A stretch of 13,559 nucleotides of DNA from Niveispirillum sp. (lineage in GTDB: Bacteria; Pseudomonadota; Alphaproteobacteria; Azospirillales; Azospirillaceae), in contig JAEMSB010000060.1 of NCBI GenBank assembly GCA_016463045.1, forward strand, positions 1 through 13,559, read 5' to 3'. This document shows, piece by piece, positions 6,310 to 13,559 of this stretch. The position numbers and the translations under genes are program-made. The notes beneath the pieces were generated by a model that saw nothing but the letters and a program-made list of their open reading frames with translations, did not search any database and was not told where the DNA came from. How positions within the stretch are numbered: position 1 is the first letter of the stretch; the number at the start of each line of letters is the position of its first letter.

Positions 6310-8589
6310 TCAGTATTTCACAGAGAACCGGGCCCCCATATAGCGGCTGGCATCCCGCGCCCGGCGTCCGCGCAGGTCGATCACCGTTGACGGGTTCGGG
6401 TAGGGGTTGGCGATCAAGCCGTTGGTCAGATCGTTCATGCTGGAGAAATAGTGCTTGTCGAACAGGTTACGGACAAACAGCGTCAGACGGTAGCGGCCCT
6501 GCTCCTTATCCTCGAAAGCCACGCTGACATTGGTGATGCCATAGGCATCCTGCACCGTGTTGGGATTGCCCCGCAGGTCGAAATTGACCTTGCTCTGCCA
6601 GCTGTAACTGGCATTGACGAAGCCCGTCACGGGCAGATCGCCCAACGGCACCTCCAGGTCGGCGCCCACATTGAATTTCCATTCCGGGGAGTTGGCCAGA
6701 CGGTGGCCCGCCAGATCCTGGGCGCGGCCCCCCGTGGCGCGGGGCGTGCACCCCATCGCCACCGTCTGCCCGAAATAGCATTCGGCATTGGGAAAGGCGC
6801 GGATGGTTGCATCGGTATAGGCGACGCTGCCATTCAGGGTCAGCATCTCGGTTGCCAGCACGGAGCCTTCGGCCTCCACACCCTTGGTACGCAGTTTGCC
6901 AACATTGGCCAGGAACAGGCTGCCGCCGAACTCCGCCACCTGTGACTGCGCCTGGAAATCATCATAGTCGGTCAGGAAGCCCGTCAGGCTCAGGCTGGCG
7001 CGACGGTCCAGGAACCGACCCTTGAGACCCAGTTCATAGCTGTTGGAGGTTTCCGGACGGACCGGGTTGCGGGCCGGATTGGTGGGCGTGGAGAAGGAGG
7101 ATGTCAGGTCGTAGGCCTGCCCCTTGTACCCGCGGGAATAGGTGGCAAACGCCATCACATCCTGGGCCAAGTCCTGCTGGATACCGGCCTTGCCGGTGAC
7201 GACCGTGTCATTGGCCGATCCGCTGGTATTGAAGGGCGGGTTGCCGCCGGCATTGTTATAGCGGTCATAGACGAAGCTGATATTTTCCCGGCCCCAGCGC
7301 AGCCCGGCGATAAGCTTGGTGCCCGGTGTGACGGTGTAATCGGCCTGACCGAACATGGCATAGGCCTCCGACCCAGCCTCACCCCGCCAATCGCCGGGCT
7401 GCGCCGGACCTGTGCGGGTGAAGCGCCGGGTGAAGGTATTGTCGGCATAGTAGAGACCGGCGACATATTGCAGATCGCCCGATGCGGGGGAGGTCAGTCG
7501 CAGTTCGTTGCTGAACGTGTCGCCACGGAAGAACCCGAACTGCATCAGGCCGTTCGGCTGGCCCAGCAGCGGCCCCGTGGCGCCATCGAAATCCGAACTG
7601 TCGGTGGCGAAATAATGGTTGCGGGCGGTGATGTTGGTAAGAGTGTGCTCACCTAAGTAAAGATTGACCTTCAGGCTGCCGCCATAATCCTTGGCATCCG
7701 ACACAGGCTCTGGATCGAGGCGCGCCGTGAAGTTATTGGCGCCGGACGTGATGCCCGCCAGCTGCGTATTGGTGGGAACGCCGAACAGGTTGCGGATACC
7801 GGGCGTCTTGCGGATCGAGACATATTCGCAGCAATCGGCCTCGGTCTTGGCGTAATGGCCGGACAGGGTCACATCAAAGCTCTCGGACGGTTCCCAAAGG
7901 AACTTGGCCCGGTAATTCTCGCTGTCGCGGCCATTGATCATCCGACCGGTGACCAGATTGCGGATATTGCCATCATATCGACCAATGGCGGCACTGGCCC
8001 GGAAACTCAGGCCCTCGGCAAGCGGTCCGGACAGGCCGGCGGAATATCGCTGTTCGTCATCATCGGTCAGCATGATTTCTGCTGAGCCAGAGAACGTGTC
8101 CGTCGGCGCCTTGGTGGTGATGTTGATGACGCCCGCCGACGCGGCCTTGCCGAACAAGGTGCTTTGGGGCCCGCGCAGGATTTCAATCCGCTCGATATCC
8201 TGCAAATCGTTGAAACCCTGGCCGGACAGGCCGGCGGCGACGTCATCGATGACCACCAGGACGCTGGCCTCAACCCCGATGGAGAAGGCCGACGTGCCGA
8301 TACCGCGCAGGATGACGGAATTGTTGTTCTGGTCGCTCCCCTGGGTCACGGTCAGGCTCGGCGAAAGCTGCGTCAGGTCCTGCAACCTGCTGCCACCGAC
8401 AGCGGCCAGGGCATCGGCACCGATCACACTCATCGCCACGGGCACATCCTGTGCGCTCTGGGCGCGCTTCTGCGCAGTGACGACAATCTCCTCCAACACA
8501 AGTGCGGAACCAACCGTTGCCTCTTGCGCCATTGCCGGTGCAGCGAACCCCAGAATGGCCAGGGTGGAGCACATCATCGAACGGGTCAT
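6310..8589 (-). CDS. TonB-dependent outer-membrane receptor
   Basis: The 759-residue protein has a signal peptide (1-21, ending PAMA-QE), a TonB box region 'LEEIVVTAQKR' (32-42), a plug domain with 'VILRGIGTS' (92-100), 'IERIEILRGPQSTLFGKAAS' (132-151) and 'GVINITTK', then a 22-strand-type barrel ending in 'YMGARFSVKY' with the usual aromatic C-terminus. Two Cys pairs lie in probable surface loops ('EADCCEY' and 'AECYFGQTVAMGC'). It imports a ligand across the outer membrane using energy from TonB-ExbBD. The closest functional hint is the GH2 enzyme 47 bases downstream: together they resemble a small oligosaccharide-utilisation unit, so a galactoside is a more likely ligand than a siderophore, though this is inference. 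The start at 8589 is supported by AGGGAG (8597-8602) seven bases upstream. It is intact, unlike the fragment at 2585. Confidence 0.93.
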   Translation of the reverse strand: MTRSMMCSTLAILGFAAPAMAQEATVGSALVLEEIVVTAQKRAQSAQDVPVAMSVIGADALAAVGGSRLQDLTQLSPSLTVTQGSDQNNNSVILRGIGTSAFSIGVEASVLVVIDDVAAGLSGQGFNDLQDIERIEILRGPQSTLFGKAASAGVINITTKAPTDTFSGSAEIMLTDDDEQRYSAGLSGPLAEGLSFRASAAIGRYDGNIRNLVTGRMINGRDSENYRAKFLWEPSESFDVTLSGHYAKTEADCCEYVSIRKTPGIRNLFGVPTNTQLAGITSGANNFTARLDPEPVSDAKDYGGSLKVNLYLGEHTLTNITARNHYFATDSSDFDGATGPLLGQPNGLMQFGFFRGDTFSNELRLTSPASGDLQYVAGLYYADNTFTRRFTRTGPAQPGDWRGEAGSEAYAMFGQADYTVTPGTKLIAGLRWGRENISFVYDRYNNAGGNPPFNTSGSANDTVVTGKAGIQQDLAQDVMAFATYSRGYKGQAYDLTSSFSTPTNPARNPVRPETSNSYELGLKGRFLDRRASLSLTGFLTDYDDFQAQSQVAEFGGSLFLANVGKLRTKGVEAEGSVLATEMLTLNGSVAYTDATIRAFPNAECYFGQTVAMGCTPRATGGRAQDLAGHRLANSPEWKFNVGADLEVPLGDLPVTGFVNASYSWQSKVNFDLRGNPNTVQDAYGITNVSVAFEDKEQGRYRLTLFVRNLFDKHYFSSMNDLTNGLIANPYPNPSTVIDLRGRRARDASRYMGARFSVKY

Positions 8590-8596
8590 TTATTCA

Positions 8597-8602
8597 CTCC
8601 CT
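8597..8602 (-). promoter_or_regulatory. Shine-Dalgarno AGGGAG for the TonB receptor
   Basis: On the minus strand AGGGAG is seven bases before the ATG at 8589-8587. It supports this start over others. Confidence 0.6.
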
Positions 8603-8661
8603 AACGTCTTTATTGTTGGAGGATGGCGATTGCATCCACTTTGGAGACAGCATAGCGGGTA

Positions 8662-8679
8662 CATGCCTGTGACGGCATG
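8662..8679. promoter_or_regulatory. Inverted repeat CATGCC-6-GGCATG, possible operator of the receptor/GH2 unit
   Basis: CATGCC (8662-8667) and GGCATG (8674-8679) are perfect six-base arms around TGTGAC, an 18-base dyad 73 bases upstream of the receptor start. The size and symmetry fit a dimeric repressor such as a LacI/GntR-type protein, but no regulator gene is nearby. It could also form a short RNA hairpin in the leader. Confidence 0.35.
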
Positions 8680-8879
8680 CCCATCAGCGAAAGCATGGGA
8701 TCTTTAGGTTCGCGAATTTACGGTTGATCAGCCTGCGATGCGCATCCTTGGTCCGTCGCAGTATTCTTGGAAACCATCAACTGGCATTACCAATAAGGCC
8801 CAATATCCCCAGCCGTCAAGGAGGTGGGATCAACCGGGAACAGCGTCAGGGGGCCGTGGCATCAGTATGATGCTCCCTG

Positions 8880-8954
8880 GGCGATGCCATATCAATACAA
8901 TGATTTTTCTGGGTTTTTTATAATCTCACCGCAGAGATTTTGGGAAGCATCGCC
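8880..8954. repeat. Nested inverted repeats (possible structured RNA or terminator region)
   Basis: GGCGATGC (8880-8887) pairs perfectly with GCATCGCC (8947-8954). Inside the 59-base loop, AATCTC (8922-8927) pairs with GAGATT (8934-8939) around a six-base loop. The loop also contains the runs TTTTT and TTTTTT. A two-level stem-loop would form on either strand. No known riboswitch class was recognised, and neither stem is followed by a clean T-run in the terminator position. Confidence 0.3.
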
Positions 8955-9051
8955 TGCGCCGATAGATGGTATCGGGAATTAGGCGATATCAAGCGGCTTT
9001 ACCTTTCCTTGAAACCACCAAAGGCCAAGGCAGCAGCGGCGCCATGGTGCA

Positions 9052-9246
9052 TCAAGGCTTCAGGGCCAGACGGGCCATAACAAGGTCGAATTGGTCATAT
9101 CTTTCTAAAATTGGCATGACCATTTTTTCGATTTGAACAAGATTCATAAATCTGTGATGGAGAGCACGGCGGACAGGCCGGGATGGGCTTAATTCCTTAC
9201 CCCAACTTGCAGCGATCAAGGCGCGCGCCATATTGCGGCGCATCAA
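9052..9246 (-). CDS. Doubtful small open reading frame, 64 residues
   Basis: The frame reads MMRRNMARALIAASWGKELS and ends 'YDQFDLVMARLALKP'. I recognise no family. The C-terminal half (from 'MNLVQIEKMVMPILERYDQF') has a protein-like amphipathic character, but its codons (TTA, AGA, GAA, AAA, CAA) differ from the GC-rich usage of the neighbours. There is no clear ribosome-binding site before the ATG at 9246. It could be a small foreign or decayed gene, or chance in AT-richer spacer DNA. Confidence 0.15.
   Translation of the reverse strand: MMRRNMARALIAASWGKELSPSRPVRRALHHRFMNLVQIEKMVMPILERYDQFDLVMARLALKP
9092..9128 (+). terminator. Stem-loop TGGTCAT/ATGACCA followed by six Ts (weak terminator or operator)
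   Basis: TGGTCAT (9092-9098) and ATGACCA (9116-9122) form a perfect seven-base stem with a 17-base loop, followed at once by TTTTTT (9123-9128). The layout is that of a plus-strand intrinsic terminator, but the stem is short and not GC-rich and no plus-strand gene precedes it. An operator for the efflux operon 160 bases downstream is equally possible. Confidence 0.25.
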
Positions 9247-9289
9247 ACAGGGGGTTTGGTGCGCCTGTTTGTCTATGGGGGGTTAGGGA

Positions 9290-10384
9290 ATGAATCGTCG
9301 GTCCGTCATCATCGCGGCCGTCATCTTGGCTGTATCCGTGCTTTGGGTGCTGTCGGGTGTGGTATTTGGGGACCGCAAGGCCCCCGAGCAGACAGTGCAG
9401 GCAGCGGGCAGCAAGCCCCCGGCGCCTAAGGCCAACCCCCAGGCCAGCGTGCAGGTGCGCCGCCAGTCGGCGGAGATGATGCAGGCCGCCCTGTCCATTC
9501 CGGGCCGGACGGAGGCCTTCCGTAAAGTCTCCCTGCGGGCCGAGGTGGCGGGACCGGTGGAAACCATCCTGGCCGAACGCGGCGCCACCCTGCGCGCCGG
9601 TCAGCCCGTGTTGCGCATCGCCGCCAAGGCACGGCGCGAACGGCTGGACGAGGCGACGGCCCGGCTGGCGCAGCGCAGGATCGAGTTTGAGGCGGCCAGC
9701 AGCCTGCAGGCCAAGGGCTTTCAGTCACAAATCCGTCTGGCCGAAACGAAGTCCTTGTTCGAGGCGGCAGAGGCCGAACAGCGTCAGGCAGCCCTGGATG
9801 TGGCCCATCTGGAGGTGAAATCCCCCATCGACGGCGTTCTGGAAACGCGCGAGGCGGAGGTGGGCAGCTTCATGGAGGTGAACGGCGTGGTCGGCACCAT
9901 CGTGGATCTGGACCCGATCCGTGTGGTCGCCAATGCCACCGAACGCGACGTGACGCAGCTGCGCCCCGGCATGAAGGGCAGCGCCCGGCTTCTGGACGGC
10001 ACGGCGCTGGACGGCACCATCACCTATGTCGCGGCCAGTGCAGAACCCAACACCCGTACCTTCCGGGTGGAGCTGGAGGTGCCCAATCCGGGCAACCGCA
10101 TCCGCGATGGTCTGACCGCCTCCCTGAACCTGCCGGTGGCGGAGACAAAGGCGCATCGCGTGTCGCCCGGCATCCTGACGCTCGCCGATAATGGCACCGT
10201 GGGCGTGAAGCTGGTGGAGGCCGATGGTACCGCCCGCTTCGTGCCCGTGCAGCTGCTGGGCAATGCGCCCGATGGCGGCATCTGGCTGGGCGGCCTGCCG
10301 GAGACGATCAATCTGGTCACCGTGGGTCAGGACTTCATCACCCATGGCCAGAAGGTCACTACGGTCATGGAGAAGGCACCATGA
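9290..10384 (+). CDS. RND efflux membrane-fusion (periplasmic adaptor) protein, HlyD/AcrA-like
   Basis: The 364-residue protein has one N-terminal membrane segment (about 6-26, IIAAVILAVSVLWVLSGVVF) without a lipobox Cys, so it is anchored by a helix rather than a lipid. A Pro/Ala-rich linker follows, then the first half of the lipoyl/barrel-sandwich domain ('SLRAEVAGPVETILAERGAT', 81-100), an alpha-helical hairpin of about 115-172, the second lipoyl half ('VKSPIDGVLETREAEVGSFM', 176-195) and a beta-barrel ('DPIRVVANATERDVTQLRPG', 208-227; 'EPNTRTFRVELEVPNP'). The hairpin is short, as in CzcB/MdtA-like adaptors. It links the RND pump to an outer-membrane channel. The pump gene follows with an ATGA overlap, so both are one operon. 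The ATG at 9290 has a G-rich ribosome-binding stretch (GGGGGG at 9277-9282) seven bases ahead. Confidence 0.9.
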   Translation: MNRRSVIIAAVILAVSVLWVLSGVVFGDRKAPEQTVQAAGSKPPAPKANPQASVQVRRQSAEMMQAALSIPGRTEAFRKVSLRAEVAGPVETILAERGATLRAGQPVLRIAAKARRERLDEATARLAQRRIEFEAASSLQAKGFQSQIRLAETKSLFEAAEAEQRQAALDVAHLEVKSPIDGVLETREAEVGSFMEVNGVVGTIVDLDPIRVVANATERDVTQLRPGMKGSARLLDGTALDGTITYVAASAEPNTRTFRVELEVPNPGNRIRDGLTASLNLPVAETKAHRVSPGILTLADNGTVGVKLVEADGTARFVPVQLLGNAPDGGIWLGGLPETINLVTVGQDFITHGQKVTTVMEKAP

Positions 10385-13300
10385 GCGGCATCATCAACTG
10401 GGCCTTGGCCCATGCCCGTACCGTGATGCTGACCCTGTGCTTCCTGCTGGTGGCCGGCACGATCAGCTTTGTCAGCATCCCTAAGGAAAGCTCACCCGAT
10501 ATCAACATCCCCCTGATCTATGTCTCCATGTCCTATACCGGCATCAGCCCGGAGGACAGCGAACGGCTGCTGCTGCGCCCGGTCGAGCTGGAGGTGCGGA
10601 CCATCGAGGGCATCAAGGAGATGCGCTCCACCGCCTATCAGGGCGGCGGCAACATCGTGTTGGAATTCTCCGCCGGGTTCGATGCCGACCAAGCTCTTGC
10701 AGACGTGCGGGAGAAGGTCGATATCGCGCGCGCCGAACTGCCCGACGGGGTGGAGGAGCCGCGGATCTCCGAGGTCAATTTCTCCCTGTTCCCCGTCGTG
10801 TCCGTCGTCCTGTCGGGCGATGTGCCGGAACGCACCCTGATGCATCTGGCCCGCGAGCTGCGCGACCGGGTGGAAGGCATCGACAGCGTCCTGTCGGCCA
10901 CCATCCGCGGCAACCGCGAGGAGTTGGTGGAGATCATCGTCGATCCGGTAAAGGTGGAAAGCTACGGCCTTGACGCCACCCAGATCGCCCAGCTTTTCTC
11001 CCGCTCCAACCGGCTGGTGGCCGCCGGCAGCCTGGATACCGGCCAGGGCCGGTTCGCGGTCAAGGTGCCGGGCCTGTTCGAGACGGTGGAAGACATCTGG
11101 AACATGCCCATCAAGGTGCAGGGCGATGCTGTGGTCCGGTTCCGCGATATTGCGGAAATCCGCCGTACCTTCAAGGATGCCGAAAGCTATGCCCGCCTGG
11201 ATGGCGACCGCGCGGTGGCGCTGGACGTGTCCAAGCGCACGGGCGAGAACATTATTGATACGATTGAGCGGGTGCGTGCCGTCGTGGCCGCCGAACAGGC
11301 CTATTGGCCCGCCAATGTCGTGGTCAGCTATACCGGCGACCAGTCGGGCGACATCAAGATGATGTTGAACGATCTGGGCAACAATCTGGCCATCACGGTC
11401 CTGCTGGTGATGGTCATCGTTGTCGCCTCGCTGGGGGTGCGCACCTCCGTCCTGGTCGGCATTGCGGTACCGGGATCGTTCCTGACGGCCATACTGGTCC
11501 TGCATGGCATGGGCTATTCCATCAATATCGTCGTGCTGTTCGGGTTGATCCTGGCGGCGGGCAATGTTGTCGATGGCTCCATCGTCGTCACCGAATATGC
11601 CGACCGCAAGATGGCGGACGGCATGTCGCCCAAACGCGCCTATGGTCTGGCGGCCCGGCGCATGGCCTGGCCCATCATTGCCAGCACGGCCACACAGTTG
11701 GCGGTCTTCGCGCCCCTGCTGCTGTGGCCCGGCGTGGTGGGTGAATTCATGAAGTTCCTGCCGATCAGCCAGTTCGCCACCCTAATGGCGGCGCTGGCCA
11801 TGGCGCTGATCTTCATTCCCGTGCTGGGGGCGCGGTTCGGCCGGGCGCATGGGCCGGTGCTGCCCTATGCCCCCGCCAACCAGCTGGCGGACGAGGATGA
11901 AAGCGATCCCGTCGACCCGCCGGCCAAGCTGGAGGGGCCGTATGTGGCCCTGCTGCGCTGGGCGCTGGCCCGGCCCGGCATGGTCATCCTGGCCACCATC
12001 GGCCTGTTGATCGGTGTGCAGACCTGGTACGCCACCCATGGCAATGGCGTGGAATTCTTCGCCAATGTCGAACCGGACAATGCCGCCGTCCTGGTGCATG
12101 CGCGCGGCAACATGTCCATCGATGAACGCGATGTGCTGGTCCGGCAGGTGGAAGCCCGCATCCTGCAACTGAACGAGTTTGACAGCGTCTATGCCCGCAC
12201 CAGCGGCGATGGCAATGGCGGCGGGGGCGGCGATGATGCCGCACTCGACGTGATCGGCCAGATCCAGCTGGATTTCAAGGACTGGCAGCAGCGGCGCAAG
12301 GCCGATGTCATCCTGGAGGATATCCGCCGGCGCACCGCCGACTTGCCCGGTATTCAGATTGAGCTGCGGGAGCAGGAAAGCGGCCCGCCAACGGGCAAGG
12401 CCCTGCAGGTCGAACTCTCCTCGCGCTTTCCTGAAATGCTGCCGGCGGCAGCGGCGCATGTACGGCGCGGCCTGGAAAGCCTGGGCGGCGTCATTGATAT
12501 CGAGGATAGCCGCCCCTTGCCCGGCATCGAATGGCAGGTGGATGTGGACCGGGCGCAGGCGGCCAAGTTCGGGCTGGATACCTCAGCCGTCGGTGATGCC
12601 GTCCGCATGGTGACCAACGGCCTGATCCTGTCCACCTATCGCCCCGATGATACGGATGACGAGATTGACGTGGTCGTCCGCTACCCGGAGCAATACCGCT
12701 CCATCGACCGGATCGATGCTGTCCGCGTTGTCACCTCCGCCGGGTCGGTCCCGATCAGTAACTTTGTCACCGTCACCCCGGCCCAGAAGGTCAGTCAGGT
12801 GGACCGCGTGGATGGCGAACGGGTGATGCGGGTGAAGGCCGCCGTCACCTCCGGCACCCTGCCCGATACCAAGCTGACGGAGCTGAAAGCCTGGCTGGTC
12901 AAGAACCCGGTCGACCCGCGCGTGGACGTGAATTTCAAGGGCCAGGATGAAGAACAGCAGGAAAGCCAGACCTTCCTGACCAACGCCTTCCTGGCCGGCA
13001 TGGTCATCATGGCCATCATCCTGGTGACGCAGTTCAACAGCCTGTACAGCGCCTTCCTGATCCTGTCCTCGGTCATCATGTCGACCATCGGGGTGACGCT
13101 TGGCCTGATCATTACCGGCCAACCCTTCAGCATCGTGATGACGGGCCTGGGCATCATCTCGCTGGCCGGGATTGTCGTGCAGAACAATATCGTGCTGATC
13201 GACACCTATGATCAGTACCGCAAGACAGAGGCCAGCGCCTACGACGCCATCCTGCGCACAGGCGCCGAGCGCTTGCGGCCTGTGCTGCTGACGGCGCTGA

Positions 13301-13559
13301 ACACCGTGCTGGGCCTGTTGCCGCTCTGCCTGGGCGTCAATATCGACGTGCTGGAACGGGCGGTGACGGTGGATGCGCCGGCAACCCAATGGTGGACCTC
13401 CATTGCCAACGCCATCGTCTTCGGCCTGACCTTCGCCACCCTGCTGACCCTGGTGGTCACGCCCTGTGCCCTGATGCTGCGCGCCCGTCTGCATGATTGG
13501 CGCGTGGCCCGCAAGGGGGGTGGGGTGGCACCGGGGGCACCGGCGCTGGACCGCGCGGC
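10381..13559 (+). CDS. RND-family efflux transporter permease (AcrB-like), 3' end cut by window edge
   Basis: The frame is open from the ATG at 10381 to the window end: 1059 codons, close to the full family length of about 1030-1090. It is the inner-membrane proton-driven pump of a tripartite system. TM1 (about 12-32) leads to 'IPKESSPDINIPLIYVSMSY', an RND hallmark. The porter domains follow, then TM2-6 with the 'GDQSGDIKMMLNDLGNN' entry. TM4 reads 'AAGNVVDGSIVVTEYADRKM' with a single Asp (Asp398, Gly399). The second half repeats the pattern, with TM10 'GIVVQNNIVLIDTYDQYRKT' (Gln934 where AcrB has Lys940), 'ERLRPVLLTALNTVLGLLPL' (TM11) and 'FGLTFATLLTLVVTPCALML' (TM12). A Gly/Asp-rich loop lies at 608-618. 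The start overlaps the adaptor stop (ATGA, 10381-10384), and GGAG sits at 10369-10372. The substrate cannot be read from the sequence. Confidence 0.93.
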   Translation, partial: MSGIINWALAHARTVMLTLCFLLVAGTISFVSIPKESSPDINIPLIYVSMSYTGISPEDSERLLLRPVELEVRTIEGIKEMRSTAYQGGGNIVLEFSAGFDADQALADVREKVDIARAELPDGVEEPRISEVNFSLFPVVSVVLSGDVPERTLMHLARELRDRVEGIDSVLSATIRGNREELVEIIVDPVKVESYGLDATQIAQLFSRSNRLVAAGSLDTGQGRFAVKVPGLFETVEDIWNMPIKVQGDAVVRFRDIAEIRRTFKDAESYARLDGDRAVALDVSKRTGENIIDTIERVRAVVAAEQAYWPANVVVSYTGDQSGDIKMMLNDLGNNLAITVLLVMVIVVASLGVRTSVLVGIAVPGSFLTAILVLHGMGYSINIVVLFGLILAAGNVVDGSIVVTEYADRKMADGMSPKRAYGLAARRMAWPIIASTATQLAVFAPLLLWPGVVGEFMKFLPISQFATLMAALAMALIFIPVLGARFGRAHGPVLPYAPANQLADEDESDPVDPPAKLEGPYVALLRWALARPGMVILATIGLLIGVQTWYATHGNGVEFFANVEPDNAAVLVHARGNMSIDERDVLVRQVEARILQLNEFDSVYARTSGDGNGGGGGDDAALDVIGQIQLDFKDWQQRRKADVILEDIRRRTADLPGIQIELREQESGPPTGKALQVELSSRFPEMLPAAAAHVRRGLESLGGVIDIEDSRPLPGIEWQVDVDRAQAAKFGLDTSAVGDAVRMVTNGLILSTYRPDDTDDEIDVVVRYPEQYRSIDRIDAVRVVTSAGSVPISNFVTVTPAQKVSQVDRVDGERVMRVKAAVTSGTLPDTKLTELKAWLVKNPVDPRVDVNFKGQDEEQQESQTFLTNAFLAGMVIMAIILVTQFNSLYSAFLILSSVIMSTIGVTLGLIITGQPFSIVMTGLGIISLAGIVVQNNIVLIDTYDQYRKTEASAYDAILRTGAERLRPVLLTALNTVLGLLPLCLGVNIDVLERAVTVDAPATQWWTSIANAIVFGLTFATLLTLVVTPCALMLRARLHDWRVARKGGGVAPGAPALDRA

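Larger units (their letters stand above)
8590..9289. other. 700-base divergent intergenic region without a convincing gene
   Basis: This spacer separates the minus-strand receptor/GH2 unit from the plus-strand efflux operon and must hold the promoters for both. It is clearly richer in A/T than the genes. A weak minus-strand promoter candidate is TTGACG (8814-8819) with TATTGG (8790-8795), 18 bases apart. Inverted repeats occur at 8662-8679, 8880-8954 and 9092-9122. The open frame at 9052-9246 is listed separately as doubtful. No tRNA, insertion sequence or phage attachment site was recognised. Confidence 0.6.

Noticed and set aside
8880..8954. Clean rho-independent terminator or known riboswitch
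   Set aside because: No T-run follows the stem on either strand, and no consensus of a riboswitch class could be matched by eye.
10492..11505. A 337-residue minus-strand open frame (and the similar one at 12583-13494)
   Set aside because: Both are antisense to the RND pump. Their His/Asp/Gln-rich composition is what the complement of membrane-protein codons gives.
1..13559. Mobile elements, CRISPR arrays, tRNA genes or defence systems
   Set aside because: No transposase, integrase, terminal inverted repeats, regularly spaced repeats, cloverleaf sequences or nuclease/toxin families were seen.

Overview
The window looks like chromosomal DNA of a Gram-negative alphaproteobacterium. It is GC-rich throughout. 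It carries TonB-dependent receptors with the 'EEI(I/V)VTAQKR' N-terminus common in sphingomonads, Caulobacterales and Rhodospirillales, plus a type II secretion ATPase and an RND efflux pump. I cannot fix the genus; Azospirillaceae or a sphingomonad-like group is a guess. There are no tRNAs, rRNAs, CRISPR arrays, transposases or phage genes.

Layout. (1) 1-1910, minus strand: the end of a type II secretion operon, with gspE followed by the start of gspF. The two overlap by 20 bases and gspF uses a GTG start. (2) 1911-2201: a spacer with a weak promoter candidate for gspE and two TGATCATAT repeats. (3) 2202-3592: a patchwork of three incomplete genes joined mid-gene: a MarR regulator without its N-terminus (minus), the first ~125 residues of a TonB receptor (plus), and the catalytic end of a NarL/UhpB-type sensor kinase (plus). 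The kinase runs straight into the 3' end of the next gene. (4) 3590-8589, minus strand: an intact two-gene unit, a TonB-dependent receptor and then a secreted GH2 glycosidase (beta-galactosidase type) with a C-terminal malectin-like domain. (5) 8590-9289: a 700-base divergent spacer with inverted repeats but no convincing gene. (6) 9290-13559, plus strand: an RND efflux operon, with a membrane-fusion protein overlapping by ATGA an RND pump that is cut by the window edge close to its expected end.

How the genes work together. The receptor and GH2 enzyme fit outer-membrane capture and periplasmic (or surface) hydrolysis of a galactose-containing oligosaccharide; no inner-membrane sugar transporter or dedicated regulator is present here. 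The adaptor and pump form the inner part of a tripartite efflux system; no outer-membrane channel is visible. I found no clearly new biological system. The most unusual stretch is the fragment patchwork at 2202-3592, which is either a rearrangement scar or an assembly chimera. Next is the RND pump, whose proton-relay residues depart from the AcrB pattern.
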